DNA from: Lepturacanthus savala
Lineage: Eukaryota; Chordata; Actinopteri; Scombriformes; Trichiuridae
Direction: 5' to 3'
Assembly: GCA_030544235.1 (NCBI GenBank)
Contig: CM060478.1
Coordinates: 1,349,727 to 1,413,726 of the forward strand
Length of the DNA: 64,000 bases
The notes beneath the pieces are model-generated. The model worked only from the letters and a program-made list of their open reading frames with translations. It did no database searches and was not told the DNA's origin. Shown piece by piece: positions 20,366-32,499 of this stretch (within the stretch, counting starts at the first letter, position 1; the number at the start of each line of letters is the position of its first letter). The position numbers and the translations under genes are program-made.

Positions 20366-21385
20366 AAATCGAAAAAAACGATCTGTAGTGTTTGTTGGTG
20401 CCTTTTCTATTTTCCTTCGGTTTAATCGAGTAGTTTAGTTCTTTCAAACTTAAAAAAAACGATGATAATTACAGGAACAGCTCTCATCTTCGGAGTCATC
20501 TCCGGAGCAGCGATATGTGTCAGAACTTAATTAACTTCAACAGGGGAGGAGGCAACTCCCATTAACCAAAACACACAGAAAAATATAAATTCACAGATTA
20601 TGCAAAATGGAAAAAAAAACAAAAAGCAAATTTCGCCAATGAAAAAGGCATCATCAGCGAACAGAAGGCAGATCGTCCTGTAGAACGAGTGAAGGAGGCA
20701 ACACAATCATCAATGAGTCATGTAGAGAGGAAAAGTAGTTAGTGTTGATTAACAACGTACACGTACTCACTGCACAACTGTTTAAACTCTGCTGAACAAG
20801 TGCTGCCCATCAATTCAGAGCACAGGGAACATGTGTGATAGCCTCTTATGGCTGGGAGCTGCAAAACTTCAATACTTAGGCACTTCCTGCCAATTAAGAT
20901 TAAGGTTTTCTATGCAGAAATAACATTAAAAGTAACGCTGACGTCCCCTATAGAACACACAGCATACTGAATATCCCTACACTGCAGTGGCAAATTGGAA
21001 ATTATCCAGTTAGATCACAAGCCATTTGGCAGTTTAACCCATTTAAGCTGATAAGCCTTTAAGTCTATGACTGTCAGTTTATAATTAAACTAAAAAAATG
21101 TTACTCATACAGACAACTTAGACAAAAGGTTTTAATGATTTTCCACCCTGACATGTCAAGTCTGTAGAATAATCACCCAAAAAAAGAATCGTGTAGCAAA
21201 CGCCAAATATAATAGTGATTAAAATGTGATTTTATGCAAAGAAAAAACTACAAAATGGAGAAAATAGATACATAACATGATTGTTAGTGACTCAACTGAT
21301 ATAATTATCTCATCTATATAAAATCTATGTTTAAATGGGTTAAAATATAATTACCCATGGTCCACTACACTTGTTTTATGCACAT
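20366..21385. other. Unassigned 1-kb stretch
   Basis: No repeat partner, tandem array or gene seen. Short A-runs near 20,610. Confidence 0.4.
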
Positions 21386-21920
21386 TTAACCCTTTATTGC
21401 ATAGATGCGACATTAAATCTATCTTTTTACAGTTAGGTGTGAAAAGGGGGCTTTTATTTTGAAGGACATAGGATTCATGAGGTCACATGACCAGGATATC
21501 CCTATTGCTTGTGGACGTTTGAGGCTATGTCGCTATTTCTTTTTCTAATATCCTAAAACAGATTAATTTCGGAAATAAAATGGAAAATTCCTAGTGTATT
21601 CAACGTAATGGAGTCCCATTCACTTACATAGCATGAAGCTATCCTGAGACTATGTATATCAACAACTTTTCCAATGTCCAAGTAATATTTCATGCAATAG
21701 AGAAGAGGTCTCCAACCCTGGTCCTGGAGATCTACTGTAGGTCCAGGTTTTTGTTCCAGCCAAGCAGGAACCCACCTGATTCTACTAATGAAGCTCCATA
21801 GGAAGGGCCTTAATGGTTGATTAGTAGGATCAGGTGGGTTCCTGCTTGGTTGGAACAAAAACCTGCACCTACAGTAGATCTCCAGGACCAGGGTTGGAGA
21901 CCCCTGCAACAGAGGGACAG
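21386..21920 (+). mobile_element. PB-A TTAA element interrupted by a hAT MITE
   Basis: The left end is TTAA (21,386-21,389) plus CCCTTTATTGCAT. The interior has GGCTTTTATTTTGAAGGACA, GTCACATGACCAGGATATCC and CCTAGTGTATTCAACGTAAT. The right terminus ATGCAATAGAGGG is split by a 204-bp insertion: ...GCAATAG AG, insertion, CAACAGAGGG ending at 21,916. The right TTAA has been lost (ACAG instead). Without the insertion the element is about 315 bp, so it is an internally deleted copy. Confidence 0.8.
21695..21914. mobile_element. Second palindromic hAT MITE with target duplication
   Basis: The element (21,703-21,906, 204 bp) ends with CCAGGGTTGGAGACCCCTG. Its left end is the inverse complement except for decay of the first bases (AAGAGG instead of CAGGGG). 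The arms pair through GTTCCAGCCAAGCAGGAACC and on to the centre. The flanking 8-mers CAATAGAG (21,695-21,702) and CAACAGAG (21,907-21,914) differ by one base and are the expected hAT duplication. It is of the same design and size as the element at 3,446, sharing TGGTCCTGGAG and CCTGATTCTACTAAT. The antisense frame across it is an artefact. Confidence 0.85.
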
Positions 21921-22296
21921 GATTACAAACCCGATTAAAGTTGTAGAAAGTTTTGATACAGAATATTAGTTTTCCAGTTAAATCAGGGCAGTTTTGACCA
22001 AATTCGCTGATCTTTCAACACCTCCACAATATAATATATAACACTTGAATGTGGGTAAATTTCAACAAGAATCACATTTTCAGAGAAAAAGATGAGAAAA
22101 TTGCATTTTTGTCAAAGTCAGAGAGTTTCAAGCAGTTATTGGCTTTTTTTATCTTGTATTTTTGTTTTACTAACTTGCATAATCACAAAGAAATCTGTCA
22201 AATGGGGATGGGAGAACATGACACCACGTCTGTTTTCTGTGAACCAGCTGAAGCAGCCTGTCTAAATGGAGTCCATCAATGTTCAGCCATAAACCT
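21921..22296. other. Unassigned stretch
   Basis: No repeat partner or gene supported. Confidence 0.3.
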
Positions 22297-22640
22297 TTTA
22301 GGGCACTTTCACACCACTAGTTCCATTATTTAGTCTGAACCAGGCAATAAAAGTTTTACTGTGTACCGTATAGACTTCAGCACGGGCGGCTTTTACCTGC
22401 AAATTAACTAAAATTGGTCCGATTGACGTTTCATTAAAGTTTATCTTCAAACAATCAGGAACTTAAATAATTAGTGTCCCCTTGGACCAGAGTTCACCTT
22501 CTTACCAGAGGAACCACACCAAAGGTTGTCATTTGGTGTAGAGTCAACTGGTCTACACCAACAAAAACTACAAATTGGACCGTTTGGTGAGGATTATCAC
22601 TTCTTCCTCTGGTGACCAATTTTGATCAAATAATCCATAA
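22297..22640 (+). repeat. Dispersed repeat family D, partial copy
   Basis: It starts with TTTAGGGCACTTTCACACC, then TTTAGTCTGAACCAGGCAAT. It has CCTGCAAATTAACTAAAATT, matching ACACCTGCAAACCAACCAAA near 2,050, and GACCAGAGTTCACCTTCTTA, matching the 25,750 copy. No right end is recognisable before sequence similarity fades. Confidence 0.55.
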
Positions 22641-25136
22641 CAGCGCCCTCTACAGCATAATCTAAGATGCTGCTGATGGCGTTAAGAGGAAGAAGAGTTG
22701 ACATTATAATTGCATGTCAAAAAGCAGGTGAACCAGTGAGAAGTACAGGTTTTATGCTTCAAACAACACTTAAATATACAATCATAAGCTTTGTCTTACA
22801 CTAACATGATATATGCATCGTGCACGGTAAATAACTCCAGTGAATTATCCTGGGTGCACCCGTCCGTCATTGCATCTGAATTCACTTCGCTCTGCAAGTC
22901 TGGACACTAAGGACCTAATTTTCCCATCAGTGAAGGAGCCATTTCAGGGAAGGGAAGCAAGACAATGACGAAACACGATAACCATGGATCCAACATGGCG
23001 GCAGATGGTAATTTACCTTTCAATGCAGCCTTCTAAGTAACTTAGACCACAAGTTTTCTTTGAAAAATGAGTAACTTTTAGTGTTGAACTATTTCATTAC
23101 CAATAAGGTTACATAGGTTATTGGGTATGTTTGACATGATTGGCTATAAGCTGCAAATGGATGCATTTGATAGACATTTATAGGCCCAATAAATGGCTCT
23201 GGGCTTTCATAAACCATGCTTTCCATAGGGATGGTTCCAAGACTGAATATCAATCTAAATCAAGATGAGGCCTGGTGTTATCAAGGCTACCAGTGGGTGG
23301 TAAAGAAAAAACAGCACAGTGAATAAAATCTCTCACTTTCTTTTATAAAGGTTTCGAGTCTCACTCTCTTATTCCAGCCCTCCTCTCTTTAACCTCCCTC
23401 ACCTCTCCATCCCTGACCCGGTGAGGAGTCGGGTTAGTCCATGTTTTACAGCTTGCTTCAAACTGAGGAAGGAAAATAAACAGCTGGGACCAAGGGGTGG
23501 GGGTAGAAGTAGAAGGTACGGGAAAATCCGTCAATCAATCCACCCTGCTCCACAGGGAGAAGCCATAAATGTAAAAGATGTTGTCCAGAACATGTGCTAT
23601 TAACGAATCAACAGGAAGCCACTGGACTCTGGTCACAAACCTGCCAATGGATCAATTACTGCACAGAGCAGTGAAGTTTTCACCTTGCTGTAAGGCTTTA
23701 ATGTTCAATTAATACTTCACCAAACCTTGCTACGAGGTATGAGAATCATCAATATGTATGAAGGTTAACTCTTCTTTTCAAAGTGAGATAATAAAGACGT
23801 GGATGTCCAATTATTTACGAAACCCCCATCTCATTCTCCTTTTCATTGAAACCACACAGCACCGAAGCTAAATAAGCTAAAGCTAAGAATCATTGATAAT
23901 GCAGGCCTACAAATTGTAGCAGTGTGTTTTTTAAAGTCTAGCTCATTTTGTGAATTTAATGCAGGTCTCCTGTTCAATTGTCTGTTACATGACTGATGGA
24001 AACCTCATGAGAATAAAAGGGTTGCATTAATAATTGTCCTTCTACTGCAAGGAGTCTTTTCCGTACTGTACCTGTGGTATAATATGGAAAATGCTGATCT
24101 ACTCTATGTAGACACGTAAGTCCAATTTCCACCAAGCACACAGAGAATTCACCATCATCATTGACCTAGTTGTCTGCATTTGTGATACCAGGGGAATGAG
24201 CTGCTTTGAAAGCTAATACATCCTCTAAGCCTTTGAAGGAGTTGAGTTGGATTCCGTCTAAACTTTAAAAATTAACCTTTAACATCCCCTGAAAATCCTG
24301 CTTTAGCTGTGGTTTACCTCATCATCTGGAGTCTACCTGACAGCCCACAGCTGATTGTGGTCAAACAGGCTTGAAACCACAGAAAAACGCTTCTTCACCC
24401 TTGTGTCAAGTTGCTCTTTAGAAATCAAACTGAAGTACATGGAAATAACGTTTGGGCAAGAAAAAAGCCATGGATCTGTCTGTGTTCTTTTTTGACCCAA
24501 AGGGGCTACCTTAGATTTTTTTACGACCATCGACCGGCACGCCAGTAAAACCAAATCAAAACCTGATAAATCAGTAATACCAAGGTTTCACCTGAACAAC
24601 AACACAGCCTGAGGACATCAGTTCTCTCTAACTGCTAACATGTGTGGCCTCTAGCGCTGTTGAAGCGTTACAGCTCAGATAAAAATGAAGCATTTCTTCA
24701 ACAATCTGCCCCCTGGTCCTCAACAGAACAGATATACTTTATTGCTTACTCCTGAACACAGGAGAAAACCTCATTGCCTTGTCTGCTGGTAACATTTTGC
24801 ACATTTGGACTACGACACATACCTGGTGAGAATAAATCAATATTTCTTTTAGAGTTGGGAAGAAGAACATATATTGATATGATTCCCTTTCCAAGGTTTA
24901 CCACAACAATCTGTGTAAATATAGCCAGCAGCAAATAGGATCTGTTGATAATCCTGTACAAATATACCAAGAAATAATAGATTTGAGTGGGGGCAAGGGT
25001 CTCTGGGAGGCTTTACTAGTTCTCAGTGGTCTCACACAACACAAAAATGCATCTTCATCATTGTATCACCTGCTACGGCCACTAGATTTATAGTTTATCA
25101 TTGTCAATGTAGTGTATTGTCTATTCCTGCTTTATA
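22641..25136. other. Unassigned 2.5-kb stretch, repeat-poor
   Basis: This is the longest section without a visible tandem or dispersed repeat in the first half of the window. No open frame looks coding. Moderately complex patches (for example 23,600-24,100) could be conserved non-coding DNA, but nothing in the sequence alone proves it. Confidence 0.45.
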
Positions 25137-26215
25137 TGATGAGGTGCTACTTTCTCACCACGAGTTTGATTATTCAGTTTACACCAGGCAATAAAATGTT
25201 TACTAATTAGCATCTAGACTCCAACATGGTATGTTTCACACCTGCAATTGAACCAAAAATCAATTATCTTCCAGTCGAAATAAGATCCAATTCTGACTCG
25301 TTATGGAGCGACACATTAACACACGGGCGACGCGGTGGTGCAGGTGTTAGTGCTGTTCCCTCACAGCAAGAAGGTCGCAGGTTCAAGACCTCCTTGGTCC
25401 TGGGTCTGGGACCTTTCTGTGTGGAGTTTGCATGTTCTCCCCGTGTCTGGTGGGTACTCCGGCTTCCTCCCACAGTCCAAAAACATGCTGAGGTTAATTG
25501 GAGACTCTAAATTGCCCGTAGGTGTGAATGGTGTGTGTGCCCCATGATTGGCTGGCGACCATCTGGGGTGTATTCGTAACTGACTTTAACACTACCTGCT
25601 CTTATCTTCATGTATTGGCCATTTTTGGCAAAATATCCAATTCCAAGACACACTGAAGTCGCCAAAGACGTATAGCGTGTCGTTTAATGAATAAATGAGG
25701 TCATATGGGACGGATATTGCTATGAAAGAATTCATATCTCCTTATTTGGACCCGAGTTCACGTTCTCACCAGTGGGACCACACCAATGTTTGTTATTTTA
25801 GTGTGGAGTCAAGTGGACTAAGACCACCTCAGAAACCTGGAGGTTCAACCCCACCTCCTCCTCATTCTTTCCTGTAGAGCCAGTTCTCCTCTACCTCTAT
25901 GTAAAAGGAGCCAAATTCAACAAAAGCTAAACTAAACTTCCCTGAACCTGTTCTGCTTGATTTAATGTGAGTGATGCTTCAAATCTACGAAGAAGAACCA
26001 CCAAATTAAGCGTCTTCTGTTCAAATTGACCATTTGATGCAAATCAACTGTTGTTGGTGTGAAAGCAGCCTAAGATGTAGATCTCATGAGTTCTGTATTA
26101 TTTTAGAACAAAAGGTCAGAGGTCACATGCACTTATCTAGGTAGCCTCAAGGTAACGGACCATCAGGACACAGGATCTCATGCTGCGTTGGCTTTTAGGA
26201 AATAAGAGGGTTTGG
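25137..26215 (+). repeat. Dispersed repeat family D, long copy with SINE insertion
   Basis: The copy carries TTTACACCAGGCAATAAAAT, CATCTAGACTCCAACATGG, TTTGGACCCGAGTTCACG, CTAAGACCACC, TGATGCTTCAAATCTACGAA, GGTGTGAAAGCAGCCTAA (26,056-26,073) and CTTATCTAGGTAGCCTCAAG, in the order found at 1,985-3,310. It is split by the SINE at 25,324-25,576. Confidence 0.7.
25324..25576 (+). mobile_element. tRNA-derived SINE-like element
   Basis: A pol III A box (TGGTGCAGGTG, 25,336-25,346) and a perfect B box (GGTTCAAGACC, 25,380-25,390) are spaced as in a tRNA gene. The body has GTGTGGAGTTTGCATGTTCT, CCGGCTTCCTCCCACAGTCC and GACTCTAAATTGCCCGTAGG, the hallmark of a very common teleost dispersed repeat. Its start lies in GGGCGACGCGGTGG. 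The end fades near GGCGACCATCTGGGGTGTA. It sits inside a family D repeat. Short frames over it are not genes. Confidence 0.85.
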
Positions 26216-27185
26216 TTTTGCTGAGATACTCTCACATTCTTCAGGTTTTTACACTGTTCTTTTTGTAATAAAATCCATTTTTTGCAAGAGAAGAGGTGTC
26301 AGGCGGTGCCGTGTTTCATTAGCACATCAAGAATTCCATATTCCAACATTCCACACGGCCAATGCCACAACTCTCAGAGACATACTCATGCATTCACATC
26401 ATCCAGGAGATAAAAGGACTGGATATACATTTATTTCTCTGTAATCTCGCTATTATTTTCAATTAGTTTTACATGTCGTTATATTATCTGGGTCATGTGA
26501 TTGACTTCCATCAGCTGCTCCTACTATAGCTGAGCTAACTACAACTGTTAAACGTTTCTATTTTCCAATTTTCTAAGAGTATCCAACACATTCTGATCTG
26601 TGTTTAGTTCTTTCCTTTTACTCTGTTCTCACTACGACACGACTTTACATCCTTATTCTACTACATTAATCAAAGCAAACCTTAATTTTTGAGAGAAAAC
26701 AAGAATAACTGTTTTTTCTCAACCAAGGAGACGACTGACAGCCAAACCCAGTTCATACACACTCCCTTTATCAGCATCACACACACACACACACACTAAA
26801 ATCCTAACGTTTCATTCTCTCTGAGCCTTTCTCTCTCTCTTTATTCCCATTCTCCACCCCTCTTCTTTCAGATGCCTCTCCTGTGGGAGTTGAAGAACAA
26901 TAGATGATGAATGAGAGGAGCCATGTAGGCTATGTGAATCAAACAGGTTTTTTTTTATTTATACCGGCAACCCACTCGCTCCATCACCAGACACTCCACA
27001 TCGGCTGGTGTGGTGAACGAGCTTCAGCCCGAGTGCTGTTACGCTACTGAGCCCATTCAGTCAATACTTTGACTGGACGGAGGGATTAACAGCACCTGCA
27101 TGGCTGCAATTCAGGAGAACTTCATAGCAGCAGTTGTTAGACTCATGGAGACAGAGTTTCTATACAGATTCTTATAGTTTTGTCA
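26216..27185. other. Unassigned stretch with short CA tract
   Basis: An (AC)9 run lies at 26,779-26,796. A pyrimidine tract ending TTCTTTCAG (26,871) is followed by a frame of only 11 codons, so an exon is not supported. No repeat partner seen. Confidence 0.4.
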
Positions 27186-27330
27186 GAAATCAGAATCAGA
27201 ATCGACTTTATTGTCACTGTTTTTCTACAATGAAATTAAAGGTGTCACTCCTTGGTGTCTGCAAGTACTAAATATACAAATATAGAAGAATAATATAGAG
27301 AATAATTGCACATTGTTGTCGTGGAAACAA
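27186..27330 (+). repeat. LINE-tail-like teleost repeat
   Basis: CAGAATCAGAATCGACTTTA, TTGTCACTGTTTTTCTACAA and TGAAATTAAAGGTGTCACTC, followed by AATAATTGCACATTGTTG, match the general form of a teleost repeat beginning AATCAGAATCAGCTTTATTG, often linked to LINE 3' ends. Boundaries are approximate. Confidence 0.5.
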
Positions 27331-27654
27331 TAGGATATGGATTTAGCCCTGTGTAATATTTACTACATCATCTATATGTGGTTGGAAACACTTATTATTA
27401 ATGTATTTAAAACTACGAGGCACAACAGTTCTGCTAACTCTTCAACTTTCCGAGTTAGCATCTTTCACTTAAAGACTTGTGACTGCTGCCAGGAGTTTAA
27501 ACAGCCTTTAATTTCATTTATTTTAACATTAAATGATTGGGTTGTGTCATTAAAAGCTTGACCGTCCTTAGCAGTTAGCAGCGGCTAACTGATGCTAGCA
27601 GGGCTGTAGCAGTTAGCCGCTAACCCTATTCAAGCAGGATCCATTATAGACAGA

Positions 27655-28270
27655 TAAACTGGAATTTAAAAGGTTAAAATCCTGATGATGATTGAATGTT
27701 TGGTAGTTTTGAGCAAGAAGTAAGTTGTTTAAGAGATTAATGAAAAAAAGATGAAATATACTGATATATGATGATACTATAGCAGTTGCTAATTTTCCCA
27801 AAAAAGTGTTGAAAAGTGCAAAATTTAAGAATTTTAATTAAAAAAAAATATATAGATAATTATTTTCCAATTTTTGGTGGTGATAAGAGCCTTCGATATT
27901 TCAAAGATTAGCAACAAAATTGATTTGATTGCATTAGTATTTTAAAATAAAATGTTGTTATAATCTAAATCAAGTTAATCTTTGACAAATTCAAGGATCT
28001 AATCACCCTCCTACCATTTCTTACATGGAAAATAGGACATATATATTTTTTTGCAATAAAAAAATGAATGAAACAAATAGATAAACTGGAATTTAAAAGG
28101 TTAAAATCATTAAAATGATTGAATGTTTGGTTGTTTTGAGAAAATATTAATGTATGTAGTGGTTTTATAGCAGTTTGTGCACATTTCCAACAGAACTAAG
28201 TGTTAAAATAAGTGGAAATAAGTGTTAAAATGTGCAACATGGGTATAATAATATGATTAATTGGAATTAA
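27655..28270. repeat. Family G repeat, two local copies
   Basis: ATAAACTGGAATTTAAAAGG followed by TGATTGAATGTTTGGT and TTTTGAG occurs at 27,655 and 28,082. Related pieces appear at 39,828 and 58,405, and inverted at 57,655 (CTTAAATTTTGCACATTTCA against the complement of 27,812). It looks like an AT-rich old DNA repeat. No clear ends. Confidence 0.5.
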
Positions 28271-29694
28271 AATTGTTTTAATTGCTGCCCAGCCCTAATT
28301 TAAATATAACTCCTCGTATAGGCCCAGACAGACTGACCAAACACACACAGAATGGAAAGTTCAGGAGATTGAGTTTCCCTGCTGGGAGAATGACTGATGA
28401 TTCCAGCTGGTCTGAAGTATTTTAATGCTCCTTCTGTCTTTCTGTCAGATATCACACACACTTTCAGCCACATTCACATGGAGGGCCAGGACCTGGGCAG
28501 ACTGGACGGATAAATTGGTTCTATTAGGCTGCTACTGAGTCCAACCAACCGGAGAAGCCCGAGGAATCGGCCGGATTCAGACCATCAGGCCCGATGGGCG
28601 CCGATTTCATGAGCAAGCACTTCATGAATACAGCTGGAGAAGAGGTTCTCCATGCAGAAACGTCTGGGACCGGGCCCAGAACCACGACGGGAGGGGGGGC
28701 GAGGGAGATCTGGAAAATAACTGCCAACAGGCTGAATGAGGTAGAAAACATTTGTCAACGGTCTCCTAGAGGAGCAAAGAAGGGCTTAAGTCAAGTGAGT
28801 CGAAGTCACTTCATGATGCAGTCAATCAGCGACGGTGTGTGGGCTCCCAGCGCCTTGTGTTTCCAGATAAATGGGGAAAAAATGGCGTTTTTATGCCTCA
28901 AATCAATCAGAGATCTACTTCGAGCTGTCTGCAGATATATCCATATGCATGAAAGGTTTCAAACTTTCACATAAATGATTTTAATTAATAAATTTCTGTC
29001 TGTCCACTAAATTCAGCTTTATAGAAATCCTGTAAAATATACACTCTGGTCCTCCTAATGCCAATATGCAGCATTAAATACTGGATACCCACTCAGTGCA
29101 TGTTATATAACGCCGGTGGAATTCGGAGATACAAGGAAACATAGCGTGAAAACTGGTGCTCCTGCAAGGCCCGGACCTGCAGGTAATCTGCTCTTCATAC
29201 AATGGTATTTCACAAAATACCATTGTAATCCTTTAAGATTCTGCATTTAAATTTAAATGTGGTCACTTCAGGTGTGAGTGCAGATTAGCTTCCTCTGAGT
29301 AGGGATTTCATGACAGTTAAACTGGCGAGATGTCTATAGGCTGCAGGAATAATGTATGTTTCTCTGCTTCATGGAGATTTAGGCAAGAGGATATTTAGCT
29401 CTACTTAAAATATAAATGTATAAAATGTTGGTCTAAGCTGTTTTTTTAAAGTTTGGACTCTTTCATTGTGTAGCTTCCCTCAACTCCTCACCAATCACCA
29501 ACCAATCTGAATTAACAGGACATTCAGGATGAGCTAATCCTGTTCTGGTAAAGTCTATTCTCTCATTGAGATAAATAATTACCTTATAATTTAAAATATT
29601 AGTGTGTTAATTGAACAAAATGATTCAAACTGTGAAACTTTCCTTAGCACATCTCTAAAAACGTGGATTACTTTGATAAAACCATACATACGTA
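28271..29694. other. Unassigned stretch, includes a 126-codon chance frame
   Basis: The frame 28,594-28,974 (+) is open for about 145 codons counting upstream, partly because local GC is high (28,550-28,720). It has no recognisable domain, no splice context and no clear promoter, and several frames of this length exist in the window. I do not call it a gene. Confidence 0.4.
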
Positions 29695-30573
29695 GGGTGA
29701 TATCAGGTAAATGGGGCCACCTTTTTTGTAAATCGTTTGGGACAATAACACAATATCATATAGGCCTTTTATATGAATATTTACGATTAATTATAACTGT
29801 TTCTGATGATTTGGGGATAAAATATAATTATTTAGGTCCTAGAAATCTTGAAATAAAATCTTAAATGGGGCACCTCATCAGGTAAAATGGGCCACCTCAA
29901 TGACAAAGGGGAAATAAAATTAAAAATGAATGCATCATCAGTTTTAATGTGAAAACACAATTGCTTAAAACCACATAACTTTTAAACTAATTCATATTGC
30001 TGCTATTAAAACACACACGCTAACACACCTATGTATACAAGCTAAGCTAACGCTACACAAAAGCTAGCACCAGTCACATGGAACAAGCTAAGTTACACAA
30101 ACACAGTAAAAGTAGTGACTATGAGTTGAACTAATCAACTTATTGTTCATGTTTTAGTTGAAACAAATGTCATATATATGTGTGTTTGTGGCCCATTTTA
30201 GCTAAAAACATGTGGCCCATTTTACCTTAGAGGAGAGGAGAGTCAAGGTAAATGGGGCCACCAAGATAAACATCACCTTTCCAAACTAACAACAGTATTA
30301 CTGATGGACGCCATCATGCATAGTTATTTAACTGATTCATCATCTTTATAATGGAATGATTTATAATAGAATAGTTAGAATTAGCATGCTAGGCTAATTA
30401 CCATGTAGATTTCTGGTTCAGTCTAGATTTGAAGTATTGTCTCACCCACCATAGAAACCATAAACTAATCAAATCACCATAGAAACCATAAACTAATCAC
30501 ACTTATGTCAATAGTTTGAAATCCTTTGTGGTCATTGGCTCCTTTAAATGGCCCATTTTATCTAATATCACCC
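29695..30573. mobile_element. DNA element with inverted termini and repeated subterminal motif
   Basis: The left end GGGTGATATCAGGTAAATGG (29,695) and right end, inverse complement GGGTGATATTAGATAAAATG (ending 30,573), pair at about 80-85%. The motif GGTAAAATGGGCCAC or a close variant occurs forward at 29,706, 29,861 (decayed), 29,881 and 30,247, and inverted at 30,188, 30,212 and 30,549. Pairs 29,881/30,229 and 30,247/30,563 could be separate nested or tandem copies. The target duplication is unclear and no transposase frame survives. Superfamily unknown. Confidence 0.65.
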
Positions 30574-30599
30574 TCTTCTTCTTTGACAGTGAAGCCGGA

Positions 30600-30980
30600 T
30601 GGTGGCTACATAGCGTTGCCATATGGCAACAATTGTATTATCCTCATTTTTCTAAAAAGCTGTGATATAAAATCTGTGTTTTTTACAGTTAGGTGGCTTT
30701 TATTTTTGAAGGATGAGGTCACATGACCAGTATATCCTGTTTGCTTATGGACATTTGACATTGTCTCACAACTCAAGGTCGTCTTTTAATCAAAATTTGG
30801 GAAAATTTTCACCAAATAATGAATTGAACTTGGATTTAATTCAATTTAGATGTTATAAGTTGCTGAAATGCATTGGTTCCCATATGTCAACAATATGGAG
30901 TCCCATTGACTGATTAACTATTTACTACTTTTTCTTAAATATATCTATTATTGAGGCCATTTTAAGTAATATCCTCGCCA
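30600..30980 (+). mobile_element. PB-A element, ends lost
   Basis: GTTGCCATATGGCAAC (30,615-30,630, a perfect palindrome), AAGCTGTGATATAAAATCTG, TTTACAGTTAGG, GGTCACATGACCAGTATATC and GGAGTCCCATTGACTGATT are in PB-A order. The TTAA-CCCTCTATTGCAT end is replaced by GGTGGCTACATAGC. A right end is not found. Confidence 0.75.
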
Positions 30981-31684
30981 GGTTTGGGTTGTGAACCATA
31001 GTTTTGGAACCAGAAGCTGTAGAAACATCCTGACCTGCAGCAGCTGTAACATCCATCCGTCCATTTCCATCCGCCTGTTGGATGACGGGTCGCCCCCTCA
31101 CCCCAGAAACATCACCATATATAAAAAAACGTTCCTTCCACACAGACACTTCAGGGGTCTGACCTGCTATTGTTGCTCTAATTTCATGACCACAAGCTCC
31201 GTGGAGAATGCCGCTTTGCTGCAGCGGCTGCTTTCTCTGCTGATTTGTGGATTTCATGCTGCTTTTTGGTGCTCGGCACCAACACAATAGCTGCTCCAGC
31301 AGAGGCTGTCAATCTCATTTCATGATATGCTCTACCTTTGGTATTAAATCTTATTCTAGTGAAGCCGAGCCTGGACTCACTCGCATTTAGATTGCCCAAA
31401 CACCGGCTTTTCTAGTGGAAATAGCTTTAATATCTGTCAACAGTAGCATGCTAGCTACGGCTAGGCTTGCAGAGTAGAAAAACTACACTTAACATTTGCT
31501 TGTAATGCTAATATTTAGCTTGTGAACCAATGGTTGTAACCAAATATCAATGTACAGGGGTCACATGTCCTGAAAAACATCTGGAAAATGATCAAGTCCA
31601 TATAGTCCAAACATATGGAAAATGAGGAGAAAAAAGGTCAAATCTCTGGAAATCATTAAGTTATCATGTGTCATAGTATTTCTT
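30981..31684. other. Unassigned stretch
   Basis: Overlapping frames of 99-120 codons on both strands at 30,925-31,400 have no recognisable domain. Composition is balanced at 31,000-31,320. A TAGCATGCTAGCTA near-palindrome lies at about 31,445-31,458. Confidence 0.35.
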
Positions 31685-32385
31685 GGTCCCAAGATGGCAC
31701 TTTAGCACACATTTTAGCTACGAAGAGGGCACTTTAGGATGCTTTTTAGCTCTTAAGAGAGGACTTCAACATGTGTTTTAGCTTCAAAGAGGGCACTTTA
31801 ACACATTTTAGCTCCCAAGAGGGAACTTTAATCTGCATTTCAGTTCCAAAATAGGTACTTTAACATGTTTTTGAGCTCCCAAGATGGCACCTCAACACAC
31901 GTTTTAGCCCCAAGAGGGGGCTTTAACACGTTTTACCTCCCAAGAGGGAACTTTCACATGTAATTTAGCTCCAAGGGGAATTTTAATATGTTTTAGCCCC
32001 TAATAGGGCATTTTATCATGGGTTTACCTCCCAAGAGGGAACTTTAACACATGATTTAACTCCCAAGAGGGCAGGTCAACGTCTTTAACATCTGTTTCAT
32101 CTGAAGAGGACACTTCAAGGACTTTAACACACATTTTAGCTACCAAAAGGGCACTTTAATACATGTTTTAGCTCCCAAGAGGGGTCTTTAACACATTTTA
32201 GCAGCCAAGAGGGGCCTTTAACATGATTTTTAGTGCCCAAGTGGGCACTTCAAGACACATTTAATTCTCAAGAGGGCATGAAGTGCTTTTTAGCTCCCAG
32301 GAGGACACTTCAATGCACATTTTAGCTACCAAGAGGGCACTTTAACATGATTTTAACTTCCAAGAAGGCTTTTTTCAACAATTTG
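31685..32385. repeat. Degenerate minisatellite, about 33-bp unit
   Basis: About 20 diverged units of the form TTTTAGCTCCCAAGAGGGCA plus CTTTAACACA run across 700 bp with indels in most units. The divergence suggests an old array. Confidence 0.9.
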
Positions 32386-32499
32386 GCCAATAGGGCAATG
32401 ACCCCTCCCCCCAGGGTCTGCTCCTGTCTGATTCCTTACGTCTACAGCGGTTTCATTCATCATCTCTACATGTATTAGCACGTTTCAAGTGTTGTAAAG

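Noticed and set aside
21553..21909. 118-codon antisense frame
   Set aside because: It crosses a MITE insertion and PB-A element; both are non-coding.
25226..25547. Overlapping frames of 69-94 codons
   Set aside because: They lie over the SINE.
26850..26910. Possible acceptor TTCTTTCAG followed by ATG
   Set aside because: The frame closes after 11 codons; the pyrimidine tract is probably incidental.
28594..28974. 126-codon frame, non-repetitive
   Set aside because: No recognisable domain or splice context, and similar chance frames occur elsewhere in the window (19,126; 32,509; 48,079; 62,009).
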